A stretch of 64,000 bases of DNA from Pseudomonadales bacterium (GCA_022822135.1 JAJECH010000025.1:62001-126000), one strand, 5' to 3'. Shown: positions 42,999 through 52,085, counted from the stretch's first letter. The notes: generated by a model from the letters alone, not told the origin. Program-made: numbers and translations.

Positions 42999-44198
42999 TT
43001 GAAGTTAGAAGGCAAAGCCGCGATTGTTGGTTATCACGAATACCCGCACATTCGTAAATACACTGGTAAGCGTAAGTTCACCCTTGGGCAGTGGGCTGAC
43101 CTCACCAGACTCAGTCTTGATGATGCCGGTTTAGAAGCACGCGATATCAATGGGATCGTATGCACAGAGATACGGGAGACTGTCTCATTCACACCGGCGA
43201 CAATCGTCGAATATCTCGGTCAGCCAGTCAATTTTGCAGAACGCGTCGACCTAGGTGGTGCAAGTCCTGTTGGCATGGTCTGGCGAGCCGCAGCAGCAAT
43301 CGAGCTTGGACTCGCCGATGTCGTCGTGTGCGCGTTACCCGGTCAACCCATCCCTTCGAATCCGAACCCCGGACCTGTTGACCCACGACGATTTTTCCAA
43401 TCATCAAGCGTGAACTGGGGGTCACCGCAGGCCGAGTTCGAGATCCCTTATGGCAACCTAGCACAAAACTGCGGTTATGCCATGATCGCCCAACGATATG
43501 CAGCAGAGTATGGCTACGACCCAACGGCGATGGCCAAGTTGGTGGTCGACCAGCGACGTAGTGGCGCACTGAATCCAAACGCAGTCTTCTACGAAAAGCC
43601 GGTCACTGTCGAGGATGTGTTAGCCAGCAAGCTGGTCGCTGATCCATTACGCATGTTAGAAATCGTGATGCCAGTCGCAGGCGGAGCGGCTGTCATCGTC
43701 GCTAGCGAAGAAATCGCGAATCGATGTAAACATCGACCCGTCTGGATCAAGGGGTTTGGAGAACACTTGACGATGAAGACCCCAACCTTCGCGGAAGATC
43801 TGTGTCGAAGTCCCGTTGGTCCTGCATCCTCTAAAGCGTTTGAAATGGCCGGTGTGACTCGAAGCGAAATAGATGCATGTGAAATCTACGACTGCTACAC
43901 GATCACAGTTCTGCTTACGTTAGAGGATGCGGGATTCTGTGAGAAAGGCGAAGGCATGGAGTTCATTCGATCTCATGATCTCTCGTGCTTTGGTGACTTC
44001 CCCGTGAATTCGCATGGAGGCCAATTGGGGATGGGGCAAGGCGGTGGTGCTGGCGGCATGACACAAGTCATTGAAGGTGCCCGTCAAATCATGGGACGTG
44101 CTGAAAAACGTCAGTTAAAGCGATGCGACCACGTGTACGTTTCAGGAACCGGCGGCATCATGAGCGAACAGGCCGCTTTGATTTTGCGAGGCGATTAG
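42999..44198 (+). CDS. thiolase-like protein (SCP-x/Ltp2 group)
   Basis: A 399-residue thiolase-fold protein. The N-terminal nucleophile region reads DLGGASPVGMVWRAAAA (84-100), with no cysteine where classical thiolases have it. The C-terminal half has EIYDCYTITVLLTLEDAG and NSHGGQLGMGQGGGAGG. Loss of the nucleophile together with an adjacent DUF35 gene is the hallmark of Ltp2/ChsH2-type retro-aldolases, which cleave hydroxyacyl-CoA side chains such as those of steroids. Thiolase activity is therefore doubtful. The start is TTG with GGA upstream. The DUF35 partner begins 1 nt after the stop. Confidence 0.82.
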   Translation: MKLEGKAAIVGYHEYPHIRKYTGKRKFTLGQWADLTRLSLDDAGLEARDINGIVCTEIRETVSFTPATIVEYLGQPVNFAERVDLGGASPVGMVWRAAAAIELGLADVVVCALPGQPIPSNPNPGPVDPRRFFQSSSVNWGSPQAEFEIPYGNLAQNCGYAMIAQRYAAEYGYDPTAMAKLVVDQRRSGALNPNAVFYEKPVTVEDVLASKLVADPLRMLEIVMPVAGGAAVIVASEEIANRCKHRPVWIKGFGEHLTMKTPTFAEDLCRSPVGPASSKAFEMAGVTRSEIDACEIYDCYTITVLLTLEDAGFCEKGEGMEFIRSHDLSCFGDFPVNSHGGQLGMGQGGGAGGMTQVIEGARQIMGRAEKRQLKRCDHVYVSGTGGIMSEQAALILRGD

Positions 44199-44199
44199 C

Positions 44200-44604
44200 G
44201 TGGATCTGACGAAACCTTACCCAATCGCAACCCCAGAGACGGCGCCGTTCTGGGAAGGATTACGCAATGAGCAAGTTCTGTTACAACGGTGTGACGACTG
44301 CGGCACATGGATCTTTTATCCCCGTTCAAATTGCCCAAACTGCTTGAGTACGCGATTGAATTGGCATCAAGTCAGCGGCGAAGGCACACTCTACACCTTC
44401 ACGGTAACGCGCCAAGCAACTGCACCACACTTTGTTGACGAAGTACCTCAGTTAATCGCGATGATCGATCTGAACGAGGGGGTACGACTAACCTCGACGT
44501 TAGTGGCACAAGAAACTGATGATCTAAAAGTTGGTGCGAAGGTGACGCCGGTGTTTGACCACGTAAGCGCCGACGTGACCTTATTGCGCTACCGCTTGGC
44601 TTAA
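44200..44604 (+). CDS. DUF35 OB-fold, zinc-ribbon protein (acyl-CoA binding partner)
   Basis: A 134-residue protein with an N-terminal helix (ETAPFWEGLRNEQ), a rubredoxin-like zinc ribbon with two cysteine pairs (CDDC...CPNC, about 31-49) and a C-terminal OB fold (GEGTLYTFTVT onward). DUF35 proteins form complexes with thiolase-like proteins, as in Ltp2-ChsH2, where they supply part of the acyl-CoA site. The GTG start 1 nt after the preceding stop shows tight coupling. It is convergent with the LLM gene, 3 nt away. Confidence 0.88.
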   Translation: MDLTKPYPIATPETAPFWEGLRNEQVLLQRCDDCGTWIFYPRSNCPNCLSTRLNWHQVSGEGTLYTFTVTRQATAPHFVDEVPQLIAMIDLNEGVRLTSTLVAQETDDLKVGAKVTPVFDHVSADVTLLRYRLA

Positions 44605-44607
44605 GGC

Positions 44608-45519
44608 TTAATCCCAAATACCGAAAAACTCTTCGAATGCCTGGAACTGTCCGCCGGTAACCGCTGATGGTACGATGATCGGAGTCTTAATTCCCGCGTC
44701 AAACCACGCTTCGATACCGTCCCGAACTTGGCTCGCCGTCCCGAAAAGAGTTGTATCCGATAGCCATCGATCAGTTAAGAAGTGCGGAACTCGCTCCAAG
44801 TCATTCGACGCCATGCATTCCTCGACTCCTTCCATTTCTTCGACATAACCGGCTTCTTTCCAATAGTTGCGGTAGTTGGGTAGTAGTGCGTAGCTCGTTA
44901 ATGTTCGTCGATTCACTGCGGCGGCGGCATTGACATCGTCGTTTACGCACGTCGGGATCATGTTCCCTATAAAAAAATGCTCATTCTTCCGGTTTTCGTC
45001 CGTTATGACACTCAGCGAATCTCCCATATGCGATCGCGAGCCATTGGCGAAAACCATTCCGTTGCCAATCTCCTGTGCAAGCTGGATCATCCTAGTACGT
45101 AGCGTGGCGAGAATGATCGGCGGGAGCTCGCCCGCTCGTGGTACGGCTTTCAGGTCGGAAACAAATTGGCGAATGTCGCTGAGTGGTTTGCCTTGCTTGA
45201 TACCGAGTCTGCTCATAGCAGGTTCATGGCTTACGCCAATCCCAAATCGGAATCGACCTTCCGATACCTCATGAATAAAACTCGCAACCTGGGCGAAATC
45301 TTGCACTTGACGCGTGTAGATCGGCGTGATAGTCGTGCCGAATGTAACGGCTCTCGTCTTAAACGCTAACGCGGTGCAGAGCGCTAAGCTGTCCGACATG
45401 CTGGGACCGTAGATTCCCGCAAAACCGCTCTCTTCGATTCTTTCAACAAGCTCCAGAGTTCGTAATCGACGACCCGGTACGGCCGCAAGACTAATGGCTG
45501 GTTTACGCATAAAACTCAT
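44608..45519 (-). CDS. LLM-class (luciferase-like) flavin-dependent oxidoreductase
   Basis: A 303-residue TIM-barrel protein of the luciferase-like monooxygenase / F420-dependent group: ELVERIEESGFAGIYGP, the VSEGRFRFGIGVSHEP strand and the C-terminal GTASQVRDGIEAWFDAG. Members use FMNH2 or F420H2; the sequence alone does not decide which here. It is convergent with the thiolase/DUF35 pair and may share that acyl pathway, or be unrelated. A putative control region lies upstream at 45520-45616, with the inverted repeat CTAGCT/AGCTAG at 45542-45555. Confidence 0.83.
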   Translation of the reverse strand: MSFMRKPAISLAAVPGRRLRTLELVERIEESGFAGIYGPSMSDSLALCTALAFKTRAVTFGTTITPIYTRQVQDFAQVASFIHEVSEGRFRFGIGVSHEPAMSRLGIKQGKPLSDIRQFVSDLKAVPRAGELPPIILATLRTRMIQLAQEIGNGMVFANGSRSHMGDSLSVITDENRKNEHFFIGNMIPTCVNDDVNAAAAVNRRTLTSYALLPNYRNYWKEAGYVEEMEGVEECMASNDLERVPHFLTDRWLSDTTLFGTASQVRDGIEAWFDAGIKTPIIVPSAVTGGQFQAFEEFFGIWD

Positions 45520-45616
45520 ATCCCTTTAAGAAAAAGCACGACTAGCTAAAGCTAGATGGTACCCGACAATAGGAACGCTAACACACGTTAGTCAGCGTGT
45601 CCTGCTATGATTTGGC

Positions 45617-45761
45617 AACGCGAGCTTCGCGCGCAACCTCAGCGGTCTTCCTCGGCAAGACCACTCACGAGGCAAAAGGGATCTTCGTCCTTGTAGCGTC
45701 ATTGTTCTCCCTGCATTAGGCAGGTTGCCGAGGGACTGTGCTTAAGCAGTAGGAGGGACTG
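45617..45761 (+). ncRNA. candidate structured 5' leader RNA
   Basis: About 145 bases before the gene at 45762 fold into several short hairpins: CGCGA/TCGCG (45619-45631); GGTCTT/AAGACC (45644-45662) enclosed by CCTC/GAGG (45637-45672); CCTGC/GCAGG (45710-45724); and ACTG/CAGT (45735-45750), which ends one base before the AGGAGG ribosome-binding site. The sequence GAGGGACTG occurs twice (45731-45738 area and 45752-45760). The arrangement fits a cis-regulatory leader. I could not match it to a known riboswitch class, and random sequence also folds, so this is tentative. Confidence 0.35.
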
Positions 45762-46406
45762 ATGACAGCTCACAAGACGCTCAAACGTCAAATCCGCGAA
45801 CGTATGCGGAAGACGGGTGAAGCCTACACGGCGGCACGTCAGCACTTCCGTGTCGCAAAGGACTCACCAATGAGCGAACAAACGTTTGACTATCCAACTG
45901 CACCCGTTGCACAAGATGTGCAGCCTGATCTTTGGCCATCCTGGGTGAACCAACACCCTTGGCTGAAGACGTTCTTGCCATGCGCTGAAGCTGAGGCGCG
46001 CAATCAAGGCTACGACGAATGTGATCACTTTTGCATTCAACTCGCTTTTCTACGGCTTGGCTCACCAACTGAAGACTGGTTTCGTGAACTCCGCGTCAAT
46101 GTGACGCAGTGGCGTGAAGATATTCTCGTCGCATTAGGTACGAATATCGATAAAAGTACATTCGATCGTTACTTGGAATTGGGCAAACGAATCCAACAAG
46201 CTAGGACGAGTGAAAACCCGATCGAGGACTTGCCTCTAAAGCGAATCACTTCGGAAGCTCAGCAAATGCTTGAGTTAGCGAAGAGCGAAGCTGTAAGAGA
46301 TCATGTCCCGGTGGATGAAAAGCACTTCATGGTCCCCATGATGGATCTCCATCCGTTTGGTGAACCAACGATCGAGGAGCTCAGAAAGATCACTCTAAGG
46401 AAGTGA
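45762..46406 (+). CDS. Clp-N-like repeat protein
   Basis: A 214-residue soluble protein. The N-terminus KTLKRQIRERMRKTGEAYTAAR is a basic helical motif of the KTGE-(S/A)-Y-x-x-AR kind. The rest holds two weak matches to Clp N-terminal repeats: FLPCAEAEARNQGYDECDHF (about 71-90) and EAQQMLELAKSEAVRDHVPVDEKHF (near 165-190), which mirror the ARxxAxxxGHxxVxxEHLL pattern of ClpA/ClpC N-domains. A role in substrate or adaptor recognition is an inference. Translation starts at an ATG with a strong AGGAGG, behind a hairpin-rich leader, and a strong terminator follows, so it is a single-gene transcript. Confidence 0.65.
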   Translation: MTAHKTLKRQIRERMRKTGEAYTAARQHFRVAKDSPMSEQTFDYPTAPVAQDVQPDLWPSWVNQHPWLKTFLPCAEAEARNQGYDECDHFCIQLAFLRLGSPTEDWFRELRVNVTQWREDILVALGTNIDKSTFDRYLELGKRIQQARTSENPIEDLPLKRITSEAQQMLELAKSEAVRDHVPVDEKHFMVPMMDLHPFGEPTIEELRKITLRK

Positions 46407-46432
46407 TTCTCTAGCTATCAAGAACCCTGATG

Positions 46433-46469
46433 CAGATATTGGGTCGACCATCGGCCCAATATCTGTTTT
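46433..46469 (+). terminator. rho-independent terminator
   Basis: A perfect 11-bp stem, CAGATATTGGG with CCCAATATCTG, around an 11-base loop, followed by TTTT. It lies 27 nt after the stop of the Clp-N-like gene and points in that direction. No T-run follows on the opposite strand. Confidence 0.85.
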
Positions 46470-46607
46470 AGATCCACTGACCGATTCGGAATAGTGCGTG
46501 CGTCACGACTCATCCCCTTAGTGTCGAAGACTCGGCACGTTTAACAATGCGATAAGCAGCGTAACCACTCTTGCCAGTTTTTCTTCTATTTTCGAGTAAC
46601 TGCACGA

Positions 46608-47675
46608 CTAATCCCCGACGAGGGCATCGAGAAAGGAGTCGTTTTGAGAAGCTGTGCCGATAGTGACTCGAAGACGATCGTGGAGTCTCGCGGTTTTAAA
46701 GTACCTAACCAGTACGTTCGCTTCGCGTAATCGTTCAAAGGTTGTGTTCATACTCTTTTTATCGTTTCGTTGCGGCAGAACGAAATTCGCTTGAGATTCG
46801 GGCAAGTTGAACCCTTTGTCCCTGAGAAACTCAATAACCCGAGTTCGCTCCTTTCGAATCAGCTCCCAAGTCTTCTGAGCATACGCGTGATCGTTCAATG
46901 CGGCTGATGCCATGACCTGCGATACGGCGTTCACGTTGTAACTATCGCGTACCTTCGAAGATAGCTCCTCAATAAACGACTCTTCACCTAGTAAATAGCC
47001 TACGCGTGCGCCAGCCAACGAGTAGCCTTTTGAAAAGGTTCGAAGTAGCAAAAGATTTCGATGTCTTGAAAGTAGCGGGACGAGGTCGTGCTCAAGATTT
47101 GGTTCAACGAAATCGACATATGCTTCGTCAATCAATAGCGGACCGCGAAATCGAGCAGCGAACGCATCGATTTCATCAACGCTCAGCAGAACCCCACTCG
47201 GAGCATTCGGGTTCGTAACACACACCAAGCGAGCTCGTTGCGCTACACATCTTCTTGCAGCTTCGGAGTCCGGTCGAAAGTCAAGGCTGAGCTCCATTGG
47301 CAGGCAACGTGCATTCAAGACCGCTGCAACAACTGGGTAAAGTGAGTACCCTGGCTCGGTAGAAACCATGACAGAATTGGGGGTTAGACATGCCGTGGCC
47401 ACTAGTCGAATCGCTTCATCTCCGCCGTTCGTGACGAGTACTTGACCGCTCGTCAAACCATGCTTCGCTGCAATCTGTTTACGAAGGACTGTCGAGGTCG
47501 CGTCTGGATAACGGCGTAGCTGGTCAAGATCCAGGCTGGCGAGAGCGTCTCGAACCGCGGGACTCGGCGGGAATGGATTTTCGTTCGTGTTTAACTTGAT
47601 GATGGAAGGATCACTTGGCTGCTCACCATAGGTGTACCCATCCATCGAGCGGATGTGGTCGGCTATGAAACTCAT
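46608..47675 (-). CDS. hisC: histidinol-phosphate aminotransferase
   Basis: A 355-residue fold-type I PLP aminotransferase. It has LNTNENPFPPSP near the N-terminus, the TNGGDEAIR cofactor loop, CVTNPNAPSG, LIDEAYVDF and the Schiff-base lysine K216 in TFSKGYSLAGARVGYL. These are the standard HisC marks. The reaction exchanges an amino group between histidinol phosphate and 2-oxoglutarate in histidine biosynthesis. Related enzymes can act on aromatic amino acids. No other his gene is near. The start overlaps the stop of the AI-2E family transporter by 4 nt. Confidence 0.88.
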   Translation of the reverse strand: MSFIADHIRSMDGYTYGEQPSDPSIIKLNTNENPFPPSPAVRDALASLDLDQLRRYPDATSTVLRKQIAAKHGLTSGQVLVTNGGDEAIRLVATACLTPNSVMVSTEPGYSLYPVVAAVLNARCLPMELSLDFRPDSEAARRCVAQRARLVCVTNPNAPSGVLLSVDEIDAFAARFRGPLLIDEAYVDFVEPNLEHDLVPLLSRHRNLLLLRTFSKGYSLAGARVGYLLGEESFIEELSSKVRDSYNVNAVSQVMASAALNDHAYAQKTWELIRKERTRVIEFLRDKGFNLPESQANFVLPQRNDKKSMNTTFERLREANVLVRYFKTARLHDRLRVTIGTASQNDSFLDALVGD

Positions 47676-48718
47676 GCCGTACTAAGTTCGCTGTCCTCTA
47701 CCGTATTACCAAGTAGATCACTGAGCCAACGAGTGCTTGGATTTGCCTCAGCCGCGATCTTGATCGTCATTGTGATCGGTACGGATAGCAACATCCCAAC
47801 CGTACCAAACATGTAACCCCAAAAAATCAGCGAGAGGAACACAACCAATGTAGACAAACCTAGGCGCTCACCCATAAATCGAGGCTCAATGAAACTTCCA
47901 ATAAGTACATTGACCCCTACGAAAAGAATGATTACTCCAAGCGCCGGACCGATGCCTAGCTGCACGAGCGCGACCAAGACCGCAGGTAATGCTGCAATGA
48001 TGCTCCCAATATTCGGAATGTAATTCAGAATAAACGCCAACAATCCCCAAAGGATCGGAAAATCGACACCGAGCAGCCAAGTGCCTAAAGCAATCAATAA
48101 ACCCGTACCGAGACTGTGGATGGTCTTGATGACGATGTAGTGGTGGATGTTGCTCGCAAACGAATCTAGCCATGTTCGATCCGAATCGGTTGCGCTAAGG
48201 AGTCTGCGCATTTTCTTTGTTAATGCAGCACTCTCGATCAAGATCAAGATAAACACTAGAAGGATGAGAAAACTGTTCGAAATGAGATTCCCTACACCCG
48301 TTAGCGTTTGGCTGGCTAGCGACCAAATCGTCGCAGCACTGAGTATCTCCTCAAGTTGAAGTGAGGTCGGTAACCCGAGTTGAACTAGCGTCGGCTCCAA
48401 CGCTTCAAGCATCGCGTTTAGCTTGGTCACGTACTCCGGTTGCTTCGCATACAGTTGTTGGGCAGACTCAACGACAATAGCTCCGAGCGTAATCACAAGC
48501 AGGATCAGAACGATGAGCGTGAGACTAATCGCGAGCGGTGACGGTACTCGTTTCGCGACGAGCCAACCAACAGGCGCTGCAACTAGAGTAGCGATGAATA
48601 TCGCAAGCAGCAAAGGCGTGACGATAACGGCCGCAAGTTTCAATCCTGCAAGGATGACGATCAAACACGCACTAGCGACCAGGAACTTCAGCCCTGGCGA
48701 CAATTCAGTCAATCCCAT
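47672..48718 (-). CDS. AI-2E family (PerM/YdiK-type) membrane protein
   Basis: A 348-residue membrane protein with about seven to eight helices. There are three or four in the first 75 residues, a polar loop with helical repeats (95-145), and a C-terminal block containing GLLAFILNYIPNIGSIIAALP and IEPRFMGERLGLSTLVVFLSLIFWG, the signature of the family. Members have been linked to autoinducer-2 export, Na+/H+ exchange or unknown permease roles, so the substrate is not assigned. It overlaps the nitrilase upstream by 10 nt and hisC downstream by 4 nt. Confidence 0.87.
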   Translation of the reverse strand: MGLTELSPGLKFLVASACLIVILAGLKLAAVIVTPLLLAIFIATLVAAPVGWLVAKRVPSPLAISLTLIVLILLVITLGAIVVESAQQLYAKQPEYVTKLNAMLEALEPTLVQLGLPTSLQLEEILSAATIWSLASQTLTGVGNLISNSFLILLVFILILIESAALTKKMRRLLSATDSDRTWLDSFASNIHHYIVIKTIHSLGTGLLIALGTWLLGVDFPILWGLLAFILNYIPNIGSIIAALPAVLVALVQLGIGPALGVIILFVGVNVLIGSFIEPRFMGERLGLSTLVVFLSLIFWGYMFGTVGMLLSVPITMTIKIAAEANPSTRWLSDLLGNTVEDSELSTA

Positions 48719-49533
48719 TCGCCTCGATTCTTAAGACTCGGTAATTGGGTCCGAACACGTTCTACTTCGTTCGGATCGATTTCTGCAACCGCATAGTCAT
48801 CCTTATCTTCGGTGCATTCCGCAATGACCAATCCCCACGGATCCACGATCATCGCATGTCCGTAAGACTTCCGATTGCGATGATTGTGATCACCGTACTG
48901 AGCGGGAGCGATCACATAAGACTGGCATTCGATGGCTCGCGAACGTAATAGCACATGCCAATGATCCCGCCCAGTTGTCTTCACGAACGCGGATGGGACC
49001 GCCAACGCTACTGCACCTTTATCAACTAGATCTTGATATAGGCGCGGAAAGCGTACGTCGTAGCAAACCGTTAAACCGAGTGTACCAAAGGGCGTCTCCG
49101 TCGTCACAGCGGCATCACCAGGTGACGTATTTCTCGATTCCAGCATCCGAGTCCCGTCTGGTAAGTCCACGTCAAACAGGTGTATCTTGCGGTACACACC
49201 CACGATGTCACCGTCAGGCGTGATATGGAGGCACGTGTTGTAGGCACGACCATTCGGCGCTTTCTCGGGGAACCCGCCTGCAATCAGATGTACTCGATGA
49301 GCCGTCGCGACCCGCAGGCAACTTTCCAGGATCGGTCCGCCGCTATCGAGATCCTCCAACAACGGAAGTCTTTCTCGATCCGAGCCGATGTACGCAAACG
49401 CTTCGGGTAGACAAACGACTTCGGCGCCATCTTGAACCGCATGTCCACTGAGCTCCTCGGTAGTTGCTAGGTTTTGCGATACATCGTCCGTCGCGCAGAG
49501 TTGCACGATTCCTACACGGGTCTTATCTGACAT
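48709..49533 (-). CDS. carbon-nitrogen hydrolase (nitrilase superfamily, Nit1-like)
   Basis: About 274 residues. The catalytic triad is Glu44 (LPEAFAYIG), Lys116 (YRKIHLFDVDLPDG) and Cys157 (VCYDVRFP). The LPEAF-IG and KIHLFDVDLP patterns resemble the Nit1 branch, the deaminated-glutathione amidases, although amidases of other small substrates look similar. The ATG at 49533 (MSDKTRVGIVQL) is preferred because the family begins right there, and a longer frame upstream adds unrelated residues. It is first of an overlapping three-gene set with the AI-2E transporter and hisC. Confidence 0.85.
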   Translation of the reverse strand: MSDKTRVGIVQLCATDDVSQNLATTEELSGHAVQDGAEVVCLPEAFAYIGSDRERLPLLEDLDSGGPILESCLRVATAHRVHLIAGGFPEKAPNGRAYNTCLHITPDGDIVGVYRKIHLFDVDLPDGTRMLESRNTSPGDAAVTTETPFGTLGLTVCYDVRFPRLYQDLVDKGAVALAVPSAFVKTTGRDHWHVLLRSRAIECQSYVIAPAQYGDHNHRNRKSYGHAMIVDPWGLVIAECTEDKDDYAVAEIDPNEVERVRTQLPSLKNRGEWD

Positions 49534-49609
49534 CGCGAATATCCAAGATTGCAGTCTCGAACTGAGCATTTAACAACTGCCACGCGAATCTGTTGACACG
49601 CATCGATCA

Positions 49610-50806
49610 TTAAATCCGTTCGAAGTTTGGCGGCGTGCAGTTTACCTTGTGCCCTAACAGCTCCTCAAGTTCTGGGAGTACGAAACCATCCGACTCTGAC
49701 ACGAAGCTAATCGAGATACCCTCCGCGCCCGCTCGTCCCGTCCGACCGATGCGATGCACATAGTCCTCAGCGATATCAGGGAGGTCGTAGTTCACTACGT
49801 GTGTGATCCCTTCAACATGAAGTCCGCGACCGGCCACATCAGTCGCGACGATATGTCTAGTTTCACCACGCTTGAATCGATTCAGCGCAGCTGTACGTTT
49901 ACGTTGCGGCATATCGCCCGATAGACCTTCGCAACGGACCTTTCGTTTCTGTAAAGATTTAAGAACTTTCTTTACCTCAGACCGACGGTTGACGAAGATC
50001 AACGTTCGGGACGGGCTGCACTTCTTCATAAATTCGTACAAGATTCGACGTTTCTCGTCTCGACCGACGATCCAAAAGCGCTGGTCGATAGAGTCCGCTG
50101 CAATGGATTCAGAGGGTATCTCAATCCGGATCGGTTCAAACATCCACTGGTCGATCAGTCGACGTACGTCGTCGTTGAACGTCGCGCTAAAGAACATGGT
50201 TTGTCGGCGACGGCGTTCAGGAGTCTGACGCACGATGCGTCGTACATCAGGAATAAACCCCATGTCCAGCATTCGGTCTGCCTCATCAATGACAAGGATT
50301 TCGACACGACTTAGATCGAGGATACTCTGTCCCATGAAGTCAAGCAAGCGCCCAGGCGTCGCGACGACAACTTCAATGCGGCGTTTAGTTAATTCGTCTC
50401 GTTGTTCCTTGACGCGCTTCCCGCCTACGACTGCCAAACTTCGGATGTTCGTGTACTTGCTAAGCGCATTCATATCCTGCTTGATCTGCATTGTTAGTTC
50501 CCGCGTAGGCGCAAGGACCAGCGCTCGCGGGAATCCAATTGGGTTTTCGCGGTCCAGTGGGAATTCAATGTGTTGCGACAGGATCGTAGTCAGGAACGCG
50601 GCTGTCTTGCCAGTTCCGGTGTTCGCTTGTGCACATACATCATGCTGCGAGAGACTAAAAGGAAGCACCTGGCTCTGCACTGCCGTACACGACGTGAATT
50701 CGAGCTCATTAATTGCGCGCTGAACACCTTCCGGCAAACCTAATTCCGTAAAAGAAAGAAGGTCCGCATTTCGGTCCGTGTCCGCTTGTTCCATTTCTCT
50801 CGACAA
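49610..50806 (-). CDS. DEAD-box RNA helicase, RhlB-like
   Basis: A 398-residue DEAD-box helicase. The Q-motif region FTSCTAVQSQVLPF precedes Walker A ANTGTGKTAAF. Then come PTRELTMQI, the VVATPGRLLDF motif, VIDEADRMLDMGF, FFSATF, and the C-terminal motifs FVNRRSEV, IVATDVAGRGLHV and HRIGRTGRAG. The chain ends soon after the helicase core (LPELEELLGHKV), as in RhlB, without the long basic tail of RhlE. RhlB works with RNase E in the degradosome, though other roles are possible. It is in a minus-strand run 43 nt after the class Ic aminotransferase. Confidence 0.87.
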   Translation of the reverse strand: MSREMEQADTDRNADLLSFTELGLPEGVQRAINELEFTSCTAVQSQVLPFSLSQHDVCAQANTGTGKTAAFLTTILSQHIEFPLDRENPIGFPRALVLAPTRELTMQIKQDMNALSKYTNIRSLAVVGGKRVKEQRDELTKRRIEVVVATPGRLLDFMGQSILDLSRVEILVIDEADRMLDMGFIPDVRRIVRQTPERRRRQTMFFSATFNDDVRRLIDQWMFEPIRIEIPSESIAADSIDQRFWIVGRDEKRRILYEFMKKCSPSRTLIFVNRRSEVKKVLKSLQKRKVRCEGLSGDMPQRKRTAALNRFKRGETRHIVATDVAGRGLHVEGITHVVNYDLPDIAEDYVHRIGRTGRAGAEGISISFVSESDGFVLPELEELLGHKVNCTPPNFERI

Positions 50807-50849
50807 AGGTGTCCGTGAAGCGTTTAGATCCGAACGAAGAGTTATTCGG

Positions 50850-52085
50850 TTAGCGACGCGCAGCCGCTAATTGAACGCTCATACCAACGATAGATATTGC
50901 GGCTTCGACCTCTTCAAGGCTCGCAAATGTCGGTGCTATTCGGATATTTGCGTCAGCAGGATCTTTACCGTACGGATACGTAGCGCCTGCCGCTGTCAAC
51001 TGGAGTCCTGCCGATCCCGCAAGCGCGATGACCTCCTTTGCCAGACCTGGCAGTACATCGAGGGAGACAAAGTAACCACCATCAGGTTGTGTCCATGTCG
51101 CGAGTTCCGTATTGCCTAAACGCTCCTGCAATCCGGTTTCAGTCGCTTCAAACAGAGGACGCACGATCGCCGCATGTTTCTTCATATGCTCGCTTAGACT
51201 CTCACGATTCGGTAAGAAACGGGCATGACGAAGCTGATTGACCTTGTCAAATCCGATGATCATTACGGACAGACGGGCTTCAAGATCGTTCAACACGCGA
51301 TCTCCGCTGGCTAAGAAAGCAACACCTGCCCCAGCGTGTGTGATTTTCGACGTTGACGCGAACGCAACGATACGATCTAAAGTACCCGCTGCCACCGCGC
51401 AGTCATGAATCGAAGACAAGTGAACCGGTTTGTCGCTGAAATCATGTGCCGCATAGGCGTTATCCCACAATACGAAGAATGGACTCGTAGGTGAATCGTC
51501 GCGTAGTAACGGGAGTTTCGCGATGCGCTCAACAACGTCGTCTGAATAAGTACAGCCTGTTGGATTCGAATGTTTTGGAACACACCACAGGAGCGACGTG
51601 GTGGGATCTTCCTTCACTAAATCTTCAACTTGATCCATGTCGGGACCATCTTCGTTTAAATCAACGCAGATCATCTCAACGCCGAGGTACTCCGTTGCCG
51701 CGAAATGTCGATCGTATCCAGGTACCGGGCAGATAGCTCGACACGGGCTCCCACGCAACGCTGAAGAACCTGCCAATCCGGCGTTGACGATGGTTTCCAA
51801 CACTAGGTACATAAGATGCAGACTGGAGTTTCCTGCAGCAATCACCCGCTCCGCGGGATAGTCCGTCAAGTAAGACCCTAGATTCCGACACTCAGGGATC
51901 CCGCGCAGTCCACCGTAGTTCCGTGCGTCCATCCCATCCGAGCAAATGAAGTCACCTTCAAGAATTCCGTCCAAAGAATCCGATAAGGAGACCTGAGCGC
52001 CGCTAGGTTTGCCTCGAGTCAAGTTCAGCGATAAGTTACGAGCTCTCACCGCCTCGAACTCTCGTTCAAGCATCTTTAGATTCAT
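50850..52085 (-). CDS. class Ic aspartate aminotransferase-like PLP enzyme (AspT / MocR-type domain)
   Basis: About 411 residues from the ATG at 52085. Family marks are NLTRGKPSGAQVSLS near the N-terminus, DARNYGGLRGIPECRNL, the VPKHSNPTGCTY loop, and the Schiff-base lysine K247 in ASTSKITHAGAGV. These match the small group of aspartate aminotransferases known from actinobacteria (AspT). A longer frame exists upstream, but the start at 52085 overlaps the argC stop as ATGA, which fixes it. Position with argC suggests amino-group transfer in aspartate or acetylornithine metabolism. Confidence 0.82.
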   Translation of the reverse strand: MNLKMLEREFEAVRARNLSLNLTRGKPSGAQVSLSDSLDGILEGDFICSDGMDARNYGGLRGIPECRNLGSYLTDYPAERVIAAGNSSLHLMYLVLETIVNAGLAGSSALRGSPCRAICPVPGYDRHFAATEYLGVEMICVDLNEDGPDMDQVEDLVKEDPTTSLLWCVPKHSNPTGCTYSDDVVERIAKLPLLRDDSPTSPFFVLWDNAYAAHDFSDKPVHLSSIHDCAVAAGTLDRIVAFASTSKITHAGAGVAFLASGDRVLNDLEARLSVMIIGFDKVNQLRHARFLPNRESLSEHMKKHAAIVRPLFEATETGLQERLGNTELATWTQPDGGYFVSLDVLPGLAKEVIALAGSAGLQLTAAGATYPYGKDPADANIRIAPTFASLEEVEAAISIVGMSVQLAAARR

